Positions 7,724 to 16,950 of a stretch of DNA of 64,000 bases are shown one piece after another. A model generated the notes under the pieces. It searched no databases, was not told the DNA's origin, and saw nothing but the letters and a program-made list of their open reading frames with translations. The stretch comes from Bordetella genomosp. 9. Lineage in GTDB: Bacteria > Pseudomonadota > Gammaproteobacteria > Burkholderiales > Burkholderiaceae_B. The stretch is taken from positions 3,286,001 to 3,350,000 of the forward strand of contig NZ_CP021109.1 in NCBI RefSeq assembly GCF_002119725.1. The letters run 5' to 3'. The stretch's first letter is position 1. The number at the start of each line of letters is the position of its first letter. A program made the position numbers and the translations under genes.

Positions 7724-10429
7724 ATGCCGCACAACACGTTCGATACCCTGAAGACATTCAAGATCGGCAACCAAACCTGTCAGTTCTACTCGCTGCCGGC
7801 GCTGGGCAAAGCCTTGGGCGTGGACGTGCAGCGGCTGCCCGTCTCGCTGCGCATCGTTCTGGAGTCCGTACTGCGCAACTGCGACGGCCAGAAGGTGACG
7901 GAATCGCACATCCGTCAACTGGCGAACTGGCAACCCAACGCCAAGCGGGAAGAAGAAATTCCCTTCGTCGTGGCGCGTGTCGTGCTGCAGGACTTTACCG
8001 GCGTCCCTCTGCTGGCCGACATCGGAGCCATGCGCTCCGTGGCCAAGGCCATGGGCGCGGACCCCAAGCGGATCGAGCCGCTGGTTCCCGTCGATCTGGT
8101 GGTCGACCACTCCGTGATGGTCGATTACTTCGGGTCGAACAAGGCGCTGGACCTGAACATGAAGCTGGAATTCCAACGCAATAAGGAGCGTTACCAGTTC
8201 ATGAAGTGGGGCATGGAGGCCTTCGATACCTTCCGCGTCGTCCCGCCCGGCTTCGGCATCGTGCACCAGGTGAACCTGGAGTACCTGGCCCGTGGCGTAC
8301 ACCTCGACAAGGCGAACAACGTCTACTACCCCGACTCCCTGGTGGGGACCGACAGCCACACCACCATGATCAACGGCATCGGCGTGGTGGGCTGGGGCGT
8401 GGGCGGCATCGAAGCCGAGGCCGGCATGCTGGGGCAACCTGTCTATTTCCTGACGCCGGATGTCGTCGGTGTCGAACTCAAGGGTCAGTTGCGCGGCGGC
8501 GTTACCGCGACTGACCTGGTCCTCACGATCACCGAGATGCTCCGGCGCGAGAAGGTCGTGGGCAAGTTCGTCGAATTCTGCGGCGAAGGCACGGCCAGCC
8601 TGTCGGTGACCGACCGCGCCACCATCGGCAACATGGCGCCGGAGTACGGCGCCACCATGGGCTTTTTCCCGGTCGACGAACGGACCATCGAGTACTTCAG
8701 GGGCACGGGCCGCACCGAGCAGGAAGTCGCAGCCTTCGAGGCGTATTTCAAGGCGCAGAAGATGTTCGGCGTGCCCAAGGCCAAGGACATCACCTACAGC
8801 AAACTGCTGACCCTGGACCTGTCCACGGTCGCGCCCTCCCTGGCGGGTCCCAAGCGCCCGCAGGACCGCATCGAGATCGGCAACGTCAAGAACACCTTCA
8901 TCGAGCTGTTCTCCAAGCCGGTCTCCGAAAACGGCTTCAATCAGCCGGCGGAAAAGCTGCAGCAGGTTTTCACCACCAGCGCGGGTACCAAGATCCGGAA
9001 CGGCGATATCCTGATCGCCGCCATCACGTCGTGCACCAACACATCGAACCCCAGCGTCATGCTGGCCGCCGGACTGCTGGCGAAAAAGGCGGTCGAAGCC
9101 GGTTTGAAGGTGCCCGGGTACATCAAGACGTCCCTGGCGCCCGGATCGCGCGTGGTCACGGAATACCTGAGCAAGACCGGCCTGCTGCCCTACCTGGAAA
9201 AACTCGGCTTCAACGTGGCGGCCTATGGCTGCACCACCTGCATCGGCAACGCCGGCGACCTGGCCCAGGACCTGAACGAAGCCATCATTGACAATGACCT
9301 GGTGTGCGCGGCGGTGCTGTCGGGCAACCGCAATTTCGAAGCGCGCATCCATCCCAACATCAAGGCAAACTTCCTCGCGTCCCCGCCGCTGGTGGTCGCC
9401 TATGCGCTGGCCGGCACCATCACGCGCGACCTGATGACCGAGCCGGTCGGCAAGGGCCGCAACGGCGACGTCTGGCTCGGCGATATCTGGCCTTCGACCG
9501 AGGAAATCGAGGCGCTGCTGAAGTTCGCCCTGGATCCCCAGGCTTTTCAGGAGAACTACAGCGAAGTGCGGACCAACCCCGGCAAGCTGTGGGAAAACAT
9601 CAAGGGGGTGACCGGCGACGTCTACAACTGGCCGGAATCCACCTACATCGCCGAACCGCCTTTCTTCAAGGACTTCGGCATGGAGCCCAAGCCGATGCCC
9701 ACGATCACGGGCGCGCGCGCGCTCGGCATCTTCGGGGATTCCGTCACCACGGACCACATTTCGCCGGCCGGATCCATCAAGGAGACCTCGCCCGCGGGCA
9801 AATGGCTGAAGGAGCACGGCGTCATGAAAGCCGACTTCAACAGCTACGGCTCGCGCCGGGGCAACCATGAGATCATGATGCGCGGCACCTTCGCCAACGT
9901 GCGGATCAAGAACCTGATGATCCCCCCGCGCGAGGACGGCAGCCGCTTCGAAGGCGGCGAAACGCTGTTCCAGCCCACCGGCGAACAGATGCCGATCTAC
10001 GATGCCGCGATGAAGTACATCGAGGCGGGCGTGCCTACCGTGGTGTTCGGCGGCGAAGAGTACGGTACGGGCTCATCGCGCGACTGGGCCGCCAAGGGCA
10101 CGCAGCTGCTGGGCGTGAAAGCCGTGGTGGCGCGCAGCTTTGAACGCATCCACCGCAGCAACCTGGTGGGCATGGGCGTGCTGCCGCTGCAGTTCAAGGG
10201 CGACGACAGCGTGCAATCGCTGGGCATCACCGGCGAAGAGACCTTCGACGTCTCGGGGCTGGAGAACGGCATCCGGCCGCAGCAGGACGTCACGCTGACG
10301 ATCCACCGCAAGGACGGTTCCACCCAGGACGTCACGGTGCTGTTGCGCATCGATACGCCCATCGAGGTCGACTACTACCAGCACGGCGGCATCCTGCCCT
10401 TCGTGCTGCGTCAGCTGCTCGCAGCCTGA
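7724..10429 (+). CDS. acnA: Aconitate hydratase A
   Basis: Aconitase of the AcnA/IRP1 class, 901 residues, interconverting citrate and isocitrate in the TCA cycle. Cluster ligands are in the SCTNTSNP segment (first Cys) and the YGCTTCIGN segment (two further Cys). The swivel domain carries [19 protein letters not shown], and [12 protein letters not shown] is the usual substrate-binding region. The ATG at 7724 is preferred: the TTG four codons earlier is part of the GGAG ribosome site. It appears to be transcribed alone, from the region with the TATAAGA repeats, and faces a convergent Bug-protein gene across a GC-rich hairpin. Confidence 0.97.
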   Translation: MPHNTFDTLKTFKIGNQTCQFYSLPALGKALGVDVQRLPVSLRIVLESVLRNCDGQKVTESHIRQLANWQPNAKREEEIPFVVARVVLQDFTGVPLLADIGAMRSVAKAMGADPKRIEPLVPVDLVVDHSVMVDYFGSNKALDLNMKLEFQRNKERYQFMKWGMEAFDTFRVVPPGFGIVHQVNLEYLARGVHLDKANNVYYPDSLVGTDSHTTMINGIGVVGWGVGGIEAEAGMLGQPVYFLTPDVVGVELKGQLRGGVTATDLVLTITEMLRREKVVGKFVEFCGEGTASLSVTDRATIGNMAPEYGATMGFFPVDERTIEYFRGTGRTEQEVAAFEAYFKAQKMFGVPKAKDITYSKLLTLDLSTVAPSLAGPKRPQDRIEIGNVKNTFIELFSKPVSENGFNQPAEKLQQVFTTSAGTKIRNGDILIAAITSCTNTSNPSVMLAAGLLAKKAVEAGLKVPGYIKTSLAPGSRVVTEYLSKTGLLPYLEKLGFNVAAYGCTTCIGNAGDLAQDLNEAIIDNDLVCAAVLSGNRNFEARIHPNIKANFLASPPLVVAYALAGTITRDLMTEPVGKGRNGDVWLGDIWPSTEEIEALLKFALDPQAFQENYSEVRTNPGKLWENIKGVTGDVYNWPESTYIAEPPFFKDFGMEPKPMPTITGARALGIFGDSVTTDHISPAGSIKETSPAGKWLKEHGVMKADFNSYGSRRGNHEIMMRGTFANVRIKNLMIPPREDGSRFEGGETLFQPTGEQMPIYDAAMKYIEAGVPTVVFGGEEYGTGSSRDWAAKGTQLLGVKAVVARSFERIHRSNLVGMGVLPLQFKGDDSVQSLGITGEETFDVSGLENGIRPQQDVTLTIHRKDGSTQDVTVLLRIDTPIEVDYYQHGGILPFVLRQLLAA

Positions 10430-10484
10430 TCGCGCGGCGGCCGGCGGGCGCGATCCTGCGGGCCGCCCCGCGTCCAAAGGCGCG

Positions 10485-10506
10485 GGCGCCCCAATGGCCG
10501 GGCGCC
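10485..10506. terminator. GC hairpin between convergent genes
   Basis: Arms GGCGCCC (10485-10491) and GGGCGCC (10500-10506), loop of 8. It lies between the acnA stop and the stop of the opposing gene. There is no T tract on either side, so it is a possible but weak bidirectional terminator. Confidence 0.3.
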
Positions 10507-10517
10507 GGCGCTCGGCG

Positions 10518-11492
10518 TCAATCCAGCCGGATATCCGCCTTCTGCACCACCGCCGCCCAGCGCTGGCGCTCGGCGGCAAGCCATTTGTCCATTTCGGCCG
10601 GCGTCATCGTCACCACTTCCGCACCCTGCTCGCCAAGCTTGGCCTTCAGGTCCGGAACGTTCATGATCCGCTCCAACGATTTCGCCAGACGGTCCAGGAC
10701 GTCGGGCGGCATGGCCGCGGGCGCCATCAGGCCTTGCCATGTGCCGGATTCGAAGTTCGCTACGCCCTGCTCCGCGATGGTCGGAATATTGGGCACCTGC
10801 GGCATGCGGTTGCGGCTGGACACGGCGATGGCCTTGAGCTTGCCGCTCTGGATGTGCGGCAGGGTCGCCAGCATTCCGTTCATGATGATCTGCGTCTGTC
10901 CGCCGATGGTGTCCGTGATCGCCTGCGAGCCGCCCTTGTAGGGCACGTACTGCCACTGCGCGCCGGTGGCCTGCTCGACAGCGACCCCGGCCACATGCGG
11001 GGCGCTGCCCATGGCGGTGACCGCGAAGTTCAGCCGTTCCTTTTTGGAAAGGGCGACCAGTTCGGCAAGCGTGTTCACCGGCACGGACGGATGCACCGCC
11101 AGGATGTGCGGGGAATACGCCAGCATGGTGACGCCGCGCAGGTCCTTGTTCGGATCGAAGTTGAGCTTGGTGTACACGGACGGGCTGATCATCAGCGCAC
11201 CGACATCGCACAGCAGCAGCGTATGGCGCTCTTCGCCGGACTGGGCCACGATGCCGGCGCCCAGGTTTCCATTCGCGCCCGGGCGGTTGTCCACAATGAC
11301 GGTTTGCTTGAGCGCCTCCGACAGCGGCTGGCTGATGGCCCGCGCGATGATGTCCGAGGATCCGCCGGCAGGGTACGGCACCAGGAGCCGCACGTTGCGA
11401 TCAGGCCAGTTCGCCTGCGCGCGCAGCGGCGTGGCGGCGGCCATGGCGGCCGCCCCCGCGGCGGCCATGAAGTTTCGGCGGGTCAATGGCAT
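10518..11492 (-). CDS. Bug/TctC-family periplasmic solute-binding protein
   Basis: Tripartite tricarboxylate-type binding protein, 324 residues. The N terminus TRRNFMAAAG looks like a Tat or Sec signal ending near AQA. The family core follows: VRLLVPYPAGGSSDIIAR, VDNRPGANGNLGAG, and GGQTQIIMNGMLATLPHI. These proteins are hugely expanded in Bordetella and relatives and bind carboxylates, amides and other small molecules; the ligand cannot be assigned. There is no membrane partner (TctA/TctB) beside it, which is usual for these orphans. It stands alone between acnA (convergent) and the DUF2863 gene (divergent). Confidence 0.92.
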   Translation of the reverse strand: MPLTRRNFMAAAGAAAMAAATPLRAQANWPDRNVRLLVPYPAGGSSDIIARAISQPLSEALKQTVIVDNRPGANGNLGAGIVAQSGEERHTLLLCDVGALMISPSVYTKLNFDPNKDLRGVTMLAYSPHILAVHPSVPVNTLAELVALSKKERLNFAVTAMGSAPHVAGVAVEQATGAQWQYVPYKGGSQAITDTIGGQTQIIMNGMLATLPHIQSGKLKAIAVSSRNRMPQVPNIPTIAEQGVANFESGTWQGLMAPAAMPPDVLDRLAKSLERIMNVPDLKAKLGEQGAEVVTMTPAEMDKWLAAERQRWAAVVQKADIRLD

Positions 11493-11739
11493 GTCTCTCT
11501 CCTTATAGGCCGATTTGTAAGATGTCGTATGACTTGCTGTGGATTCTGCCGGGACGCTGTGCCTCCGTCAATTGAGTTTTGCCTTAATGCAGGAAGAGAT
11601 ATGACGAGTTCCCCACGCCGGTGAATGCGCCTGCGGCGTGCGGGCGGCGGCGCGTGGGAATCCGGGCAAGGAAGGGCGTCCCCGCCGCGGCCGCGGCGGT
11701 AAACTATACGGTTCCCCATCCCGCCAACGCCTGGAAGTC

Positions 11740-12942
11740 ATGCCTCGTTCCCGCAGCCGTACCTCTACCCGCCTGACACGCGATGCTTCGCGCCTGGTAT
11801 CGCTGGCGCTCGCGCTGAATAGCTCCGGCAGCCGCGTGGAAGACCTGTTCTGGGAAGAGCAGTTGCGCGCCGTCATCCCGAAGCTGCTGCGCGCCGGCAA
11901 CGACGCGCCCTTGGAATCGGCGCTGGACCATCTGTCGCAGACCCAGCCGGGCGCGTATGAAGTCCTGATCGAGCAAGCCGAAACGCTGACGGAGTCCACT
12001 GTCGTCGAAAAGAACGGCGTCGCCTACGACGTGCTGCTCATCGTCGCGCCAATGGTGGCATGGACTCGGTACACCATTCCGACCGGCCCGATTCCGCCTG
12101 GGACGCTGCAGGCGCTTGCCGCCCAGCTGCATGGCCACGTGCTGGCGCAGGACGCGCGCCTGGCGCTGATGCCGTATCTGGTCAGCATCGACCAGATGCC
12201 GCGCACCTTTTCCGAAACCTGGCACTGGCTGCAGCGGCTGGGTTCGCAAGCGCTGGGCGCCGAGACGATGAAGCCCTCCATCGCGGAAGACGCCGACACC
12301 GCCAACATGCTGGCCGACACGCGTTACCTGGTCGGCGCCGTCGCCGTCCCGCGCGGCGCGCCGATCTTCCGCTGGCAGGAAAGCCCCGGAGATGCCGGCG
12401 CGACGCGTGAAGCGTGCCTGGCGCAATGGGTGGCGCAGGCCCAGCCGACGCTTGCGACGCTGCTGCCCGGCTGCGGCTTCGATTGCCTGCTGCCCGATGC
12501 CTACTACGTGAGCAACCGCGAAGCCGACCGGCGCGTTCGTCCGCTGGCGTTGCGCGCCGCCGTCACCTGGCTGGAAGGCGCCGTCAACCTGGAACCGGCG
12601 CGGCTGCGCGCGGTGGTGGCAGGCTGCGGCGAGGGCCGCATCGACGAGTATCGCGTCGCCTTCACCGCCCGCAACAGCAACGACGTGATCTACGGCTGCG
12701 TGTGGCCCTTGTACGGCCGGGAAGACGACCTGAATCCTGACGAGGACCGCCCCGATCCCGTCGAAGAAATCGCGGCGCTGCTGAAGGAGCTCGGCGTGAA
12801 CGAAGTGCGCCGCATCCCGGGCGTGTTGCCCCCCGAGTACTGCGAGGACTGCGGTACGCCGTACTTCCCGAATCCGCTGGGCGAGATGGTGCACGCGGAA
12901 TTGCCGGAAGACGCGGAATCGGCGCCCGCCAAATTCCACTAG
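11740..12942 (+). CDS. DUF2863 family protein
   Basis: Cytoplasmic-looking protein of 400 residues with no signal peptide or membrane segment, matching a family known mainly from Burkholderiales and of unknown function. A Zn-ribbon-like pair, EYCEDCGTPYFPNP, lies near the C terminus, followed by an acidic tail. The ATG at 11740 has GGAAG just upstream; the longer open frame begins in unrelated Arg-rich sequence. The gene is 27 bp before earP, and the order DUF2863-earP-efp suggests shared transcription and perhaps a link to translation, but that is inference from position alone. Confidence 0.8.
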   Translation: MPRSRSRTSTRLTRDASRLVSLALALNSSGSRVEDLFWEEQLRAVIPKLLRAGNDAPLESALDHLSQTQPGAYEVLIEQAETLTESTVVEKNGVAYDVLLIVAPMVAWTRYTIPTGPIPPGTLQALAAQLHGHVLAQDARLALMPYLVSIDQMPRTFSETWHWLQRLGSQALGAETMKPSIAEDADTANMLADTRYLVGAVAVPRGAPIFRWQESPGDAGATREACLAQWVAQAQPTLATLLPGCGFDCLLPDAYYVSNREADRRVRPLALRAAVTWLEGAVNLEPARLRAVVAGCGEGRIDEYRVAFTARNSNDVIYGCVWPLYGREDDLNPDEDRPDPVEEIAALLKELGVNEVRRIPGVLPPEYCEDCGTPYFPNPLGEMVHAELPEDAESAPAKFH

Positions 12943-12969
12943 CGCCGTTGCGGCCGCGCGGTCAGCGCC

Positions 12970-14172
12970 ATGCATGCCGACATTTTCTGCAAGCGCGTCG
13001 ATAACTACGGCGATATCGGCGTTTGCTGGCGTCTGGCGCGCCGGCTGCGACAGGCCGCCGGCTGGCGGATCCGCCTCTGGATCGACGATCTGGGCGCCTT
13101 CGCCCGCATGGCGCCGGACTGCGATCCCGCCCGCGCGATGCAGGAAATCGGCGGTGTCCAGATCATCCACTGGACGCCGGAGCCCGCTCGACTGATGCCG
13201 GGGGACGTGGTGATCGAGGCCTTCGCCTGCGATCCCCCCGAGGATTTCCGCGCCGCCATGCGGGCCCGCCGGCCGGTCTGGATCAACCTGGAATATCTGA
13301 GCGCAGAGCCCTGGGTGGAGTCCTGCCACAAGCTGCCCTCGCCCCAGCCGGACGGGCTGATGAAATACTTTTTCTTTCCCGGGTTCACGCCCGCCACCGG
13401 CGGGCTGCTGCGGGAACCGGATATCGCCGCTCGCCGCGACGGCTTCCAACGCGATAGCGAGACGCGGCGCGCATTCCTGGCGGCGTGCGGCGTGCCGGAA
13501 ATCGTCCTGGACCGCTGGCAGGCCCCGTCCATCAAGGACACCGACGGCGATGGCCGAGCCTGCCGGGGACGAGCCAGGCTGGCCACGTTGTTCTGCTACC
13601 CCACGGCGCCGCTGGACGCACTGCTTGCAGCCTTGCGGACGGACGTCACGCCCACCGTGCTCCTGGTTCCCGAAGGCGTCGCGCCCGGCCTCGCGTCCAG
13701 GAGAGCGGGCCTGGCGGGACACGGCGGCATGGCGTGCGAGAACCGCGACGGGGCATTCAGCCACGTGGAAATCATCCGGATTCCCTTCCTGTCCCAGGAC
13801 GACTATGACCGGCTGCTGTGGTGCGCCGACATCAATTTCGTGCGGGGCGAAGACTCACTGGTGCGCGGGAGCTGGGCCGCGCGCCCGCTGGTCTGGCAGA
13901 TTTACCCGCAGTCGGAGGACGTGCATCTGGACAAGCTCGACGCCTGGCTGGATCGCTATCTTGCGCCGCGCGAGGCGCAGGACCTGATCCGGCTGTGGAA
14001 CACCGCAGCGGCCCCGGCCGCGATGGCGCAGGCGTGGCGGCAAGCTACGGCGCCGGGGCCCTTCCAGGCCTGGACCGGCCGCGCCAGGTGCTGGGATGCG
14101 GAGCTTGCGGCCATGCCCGAACTGGCGGACGAACTGGCCGAATTCTGCGCCGAAATACGGCGGAAATGCTAG
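12970..14172 (+). CDS. earP: Protein-arginine rhamnosyltransferase for EF-P
   Basis: Glycosyltransferase that transfers rhamnose from dTDP-rhamnose to an arginine of elongation factor P, needed for EF-P to rescue ribosomes at polyproline. The 400-residue product has the family N terminus with KRVDNYGDIG, where Asp11 and Asp15 correspond to the two essential aspartates of the Pseudomonas enzyme. The C-terminal nucleotide site FVRGEDSLVRGSW carries the conserved Glu (about residue 294). The downstream efp gene encodes the expected acceptor arginine, which supports the assignment. No dTDP-rhamnose genes are in this window. Confidence 0.95.
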   Translation: MHADIFCKRVDNYGDIGVCWRLARRLRQAAGWRIRLWIDDLGAFARMAPDCDPARAMQEIGGVQIIHWTPEPARLMPGDVVIEAFACDPPEDFRAAMRARRPVWINLEYLSAEPWVESCHKLPSPQPDGLMKYFFFPGFTPATGGLLREPDIAARRDGFQRDSETRRAFLAACGVPEIVLDRWQAPSIKDTDGDGRACRGRARLATLFCYPTAPLDALLAALRTDVTPTVLLVPEGVAPGLASRRAGLAGHGGMACENRDGAFSHVEIIRIPFLSQDDYDRLLWCADINFVRGEDSLVRGSWAARPLVWQIYPQSEDVHLDKLDAWLDRYLAPREAQDLIRLWNTAAAPAAMAQAWRQATAPGPFQAWTGRARCWDAELAAMPELADELAEFCAEIRRKC

Positions 14173-14395
14173 AATAGATGGTTTTTCGAGCTTCCCCCCG
14201 GGCGCCTTTCCGGCTCGCCGCTGTATCGCCGTCAGCGCCGGCATTTCGGGCATTCGGATCGCGGGAAGCGCGCGGATGAGCCGCTCGCAGAGCAGGGGAA
14301 TCCGCTGGACAGCGACTGAAATCGCCTACGAAGCGACCCGTTCCGACGCAGTGGCCGGACCGGGCAGAACCAGGAATATCCCGGAGTTTTAATCG

Positions 14396-14956
14396 ATGAA
14401 AACCGCTCAGGAATTGCGAGTCGGCAACGTGGTCATGGTCGGAAAGGACCCGCTGGTGGTCCAGAAGGCCGAATACAACAAATCGGGCCGCAATGCGGCC
14501 GTGGTCAAGCTGAAGTTCAAGAACCTGCTGACCGCCGCCGGCAGCGAGTCGGTCTACAAGGCCGACGAAAAATTCGACGTCGTCGTGCTGGACCGCAAGG
14601 AATGCACGTACTCGTACTTCGCCGACCCCATGTACGTGTTCATGGACGAAGAGTACAACCAGTACGAGATCGAAGCCGAAAGCATGGGCGACGCCCTGAA
14701 CTATCTGGAAGAAGGCATGCCCGTGGAAGTCGTTTTCTACGACGGCCGTGCCATCTCCGTCGAACTGCCGACCACGGTGGTGCGCGAGATCACCTATACC
14801 GAGCCCGCCGTGCGCGGCGATACCTCCGGCAAGGTGCTCAAGCCCGCCAAGATCAACACCGGCTTCGACATCAACGTGCCGCTGTTCTGCGAAATCGGCG
14901 ACAAGATCGAAATCGACACGCGCACGGGCGAATACCGCAGCCGCGTGAACGGCTAA
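14396..14956 (+). CDS. efp: Elongation factor P, arginine type
   Basis: Translation factor of 186 residues that stimulates peptide-bond formation at consecutive prolines. KOW, central OB and C-terminal OB domains are all present; the C terminus has the conserved [17 protein letters not shown]. The modification loop reads [10 protein letters not shown] with Arg32 at the tip, the residue rhamnosylated by EarP, rather than the lysine used by the EpmA/EpmB pathway. It lies 223 bp after earP, so it may have its own promoter in addition to read-through. A strong intrinsic terminator follows. Confidence 0.98.
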   Translation: MKTAQELRVGNVVMVGKDPLVVQKAEYNKSGRNAAVVKLKFKNLLTAAGSESVYKADEKFDVVVLDRKECTYSYFADPMYVFMDEEYNQYEIEAESMGDALNYLEEGMPVEVVFYDGRAISVELPTTVVREITYTEPAVRGDTSGKVLKPAKINTGFDINVPLFCEIGDKIEIDTRTGEYRSRVNG

Positions 14957-15009
14957 GGTTTTTGCGTCTGCGGTCGCCTGCCGCCGCGCCCCGTGCGCGG
15001 CCGGCCAAC

Positions 15010-15037
15010 AAAGCCCCTGTACAGGGGCTTTTTCTTT
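15010..15037 (+). terminator. Intrinsic terminator after efp
   Basis: Perfect palindrome centred on AGCCCCTGTACAGGGGCT, extended by flanking A-T pairs and followed by TTTTCTTT. It is a textbook Rho-independent terminator about 53 bp after the efp stop. The rest of 14957-15263 holds no feature I can support. Confidence 0.9.
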
Positions 15038-15263
15038 GGAACCGCCCGGGGTGGGGGCGCACTCACGCCCGATGCGACTGTCCCTGAACGCGCCCCCAGC
15101 CCACGCCTGCCACACCAGCGGTCATCCGCACCACCCTGTCCCGCCCTTCCGTTCCGGACCCGGGCCGGAGCCCAGGGCGAGCCTGTTCTTCCGCAGAAGG
15201 CCGGCTTCAGTGCCGCTTCGTTTTTGCGTGACGTTGCCGAACCGCCCGGCCCCCTACCCGAAC

Positions 15264-16262
15264 ATGCGGTCCCGCCTGCCCCCAGCGCGCGCGGCCGCGC
15301 CATCCTCCTCGCCCCCGGCCCCTCCTGGCTCGGAAGGTAGCCCATCCGCGGCATCAACCTCTCCCTGCCCCGGGCCGTCGGCACAGGCTCGGCCCGCGGC
15401 AAGCGAACCGACGGCGCGGTCCACATCGGGCTCGCCGGTTTCCCTCCTGGATATCCCGCCGCTCCCCGGCTCGGTTCTGGCCTTTGCCGACGCACTTATC
15501 GAGCAGGGTCTCGACGAATTCGACTGGAGCGGCCCGGTCACACCGCCCGGCGCGACGTCCCCCTGGGAGCCAGCCCCCAGGGACCCGGTGCCTGCCGCAC
15601 CATCCGTCCTCGCTACGGACGATATGACGGGCCAGGAAGCGCCGCCACCGTTGCGATTGAAGGATTTCGAGCTTGCGCAAAACACCATCGGCAAGCCGCC
15701 CGCGCACCTGAGCCGGGAAGAATTCAGCCGGCGGCATGGCTATCCGGAAGCGCTTATCCGCGACAACTTCACGGAAGCCGGCGACCTGACGGCGGCGGGC
15801 AAGGAAGCATTGAGGCGGGCCATCGACCGCGTCGCCTCCAGGGAAGCGGCGCCCATGTCGCCGCCGACCGACATCCACGACCCATCCATCATGGTGGTCA
15901 GCCCGCCGCCGGGAGATGCGCACGCGCAGGTGCACGCCCTGGCGCTGCAGCGCGGTGTCAGCGTGGAAGTGCAGACGTGGCGGGAAGCGCGGACACTCGG
16001 CACGCGGGGCGGCCCATACATCGGCGACATCGCGCTGTTCCGCAACCACTGGGCCGTCCGATCGACCCGCGGGGGGCGTTATCGCATCACGCCCGGACCC
16101 AATGCCGCGCTGCACGCCGTGAACGTCCTGATGTTGAAAAACATCGGGCAGACGATCCTGGCCGACCACTATGCGATGAGCGGGCCAAACCGCCGGGGCG
16201 AAATCACATTGACGCCGCAGCCCTGGGCGCTTTCTCCAATGGCGCTCGCCGCGCCTCGTTGA
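15264..16262 (+). CDS. Unrecognised Ser/Pro-rich protein, possible secreted effector
   Basis: I do not recognise this gene. The frame is open from 15036, but that would start inside the efp terminator; ATG 15264 gives 332 residues (ATG 15072 is another option, and neither has a good ribosome site). The first 120 or so residues are low-complexity Ser/Pro/Ala with no hydrophobic signal. A middle segment reads LSREEFSRRHGYPEAL then NFTEAGDLTAAGKEAL, a small helical module. The C-terminal part has VHALALQRGVSVEVQTW and GDIALFRNHWAVRS, resembling the second half of OTU-type cysteine proteases around the catalytic His, but no Cys box is seen. A disordered Ser/Pro-rich N terminus plus a compact C domain is the layout of many type III effectors; this is inference only. 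Confidence 0.5.
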   Translation: MRSRLPPARAAAPSSSPPAPPGSEGSPSAASTSPCPGPSAQARPAASEPTARSTSGSPVSLLDIPPLPGSVLAFADALIEQGLDEFDWSGPVTPPGATSPWEPAPRDPVPAAPSVLATDDMTGQEAPPPLRLKDFELAQNTIGKPPAHLSREEFSRRHGYPEALIRDNFTEAGDLTAAGKEALRRAIDRVASREAAPMSPPTDIHDPSIMVVSPPPGDAHAQVHALALQRGVSVEVQTWREARTLGTRGGPYIGDIALFRNHWAVRSTRGGRYRITPGPNAALHAVNVLMLKNIGQTILADHYAMSGPNRRGEITLTPQPWALSPMALAAPR

Positions 16263-16284
16263 TACGCGTCGCCGTGGGGGAACC

Positions 16285-16746
16285 CTATTGCAGCCGGTCG
16301 TCGTCGAAAATGTCCGGCAGCGCCATGAAGTCGATGCCTTCTTCGATCAGCGCCTGCCGCTCCTCGGGCGTGGATGTGCCGCGGATGGGACGCTCCTGAG
16401 CCTCGCCGTCATGGATGCGCCGCGCTTCCTCGGCAAAGCGGGGGCCGACATTTTCGGCCTTGCGCACCATATCGCGGACCTGCTTCAGGATCGCGGCCTG
16501 CAGCTTCGCCATTTGGGCGGATCCCGAACCGCCGGGCCCCGCCGGGGCGGCCGCCCCGGCCTCGGCCGCCTTCAGATGCGAGACGTTGAGATGCGGCGCC
16601 GACAGGCGCTTGGAAACCTTGGTCGAACCGCACATGGGGCAGGAGACCAGCCCACGCGCCTGTTGATCGTCGTAGTCTTCATGCGAGCCGAACCAGCCCT
16701 CGAAGAGGTGGCCCTGCTCGTCGCACTGTAGGTCGAATACTTTCAT
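16285..16746 (-). CDS. DUF1178 family protein
   Basis: Protein of 153 residues beginning MKVFDLQCDEQGHLFEGWF, the conserved start of the DUF1178 family. It has one zinc-type knuckle, SCPMCGSTKVSKRL, an Ala/Gly-rich linker and a helical C-terminal half with AEEARRIHDGEAQERPIRG, the most conserved stretch of the family. The start at 16746 was chosen because the family begins exactly there; a longer frame upstream has no similarity. The function is unknown. It lies 204 bp downstream of the peptide ABC operon on the same strand and probably has its own promoter (a -10-like TATAGT sits in the gap). Confidence 0.85.
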   Translation of the reverse strand: MKVFDLQCDEQGHLFEGWFGSHEDYDDQQARGLVSCPMCGSTKVSKRLSAPHLNVSHLKAAEAGAAAPAGPGGSGSAQMAKLQAAILKQVRDMVRKAENVGPRFAEEARRIHDGEAQERPIRGTSTPEERQALIEEGIDFMALPDIFDDDRLQ

Positions 16747-16950
16747 GTCCCCGATATGGCGGCGTCCCGGACAAATACAAGACCTGAGCGGTGTCCAGGC
16801 GGCCATGCTGCCGTCGCACTATAGCGGTTGTGCCGGATGACGGCGGCCCTATGGCCGTTGGCATGTCTGGGGCCGCCGGACCCGTTGCGGCGCAACAACA
16901 GTTTTGGCGGCCGATCGGGGCGCCGGCGATATGCCTTCCGCATGCCGGCC

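Noticed and set aside
7706..9868. 720-codon open frame on the minus strand
   Set aside because: Antisense to aconitase, with no domain motifs; a codon-bias shadow.
15354..16169. 271-codon open frame opposite the unrecognised protein
   Set aside because: It could compete with the plus-strand call, but it is Arg/Gly-rich without motifs, whereas the plus strand has amphipathic helices and conserved-looking segments.
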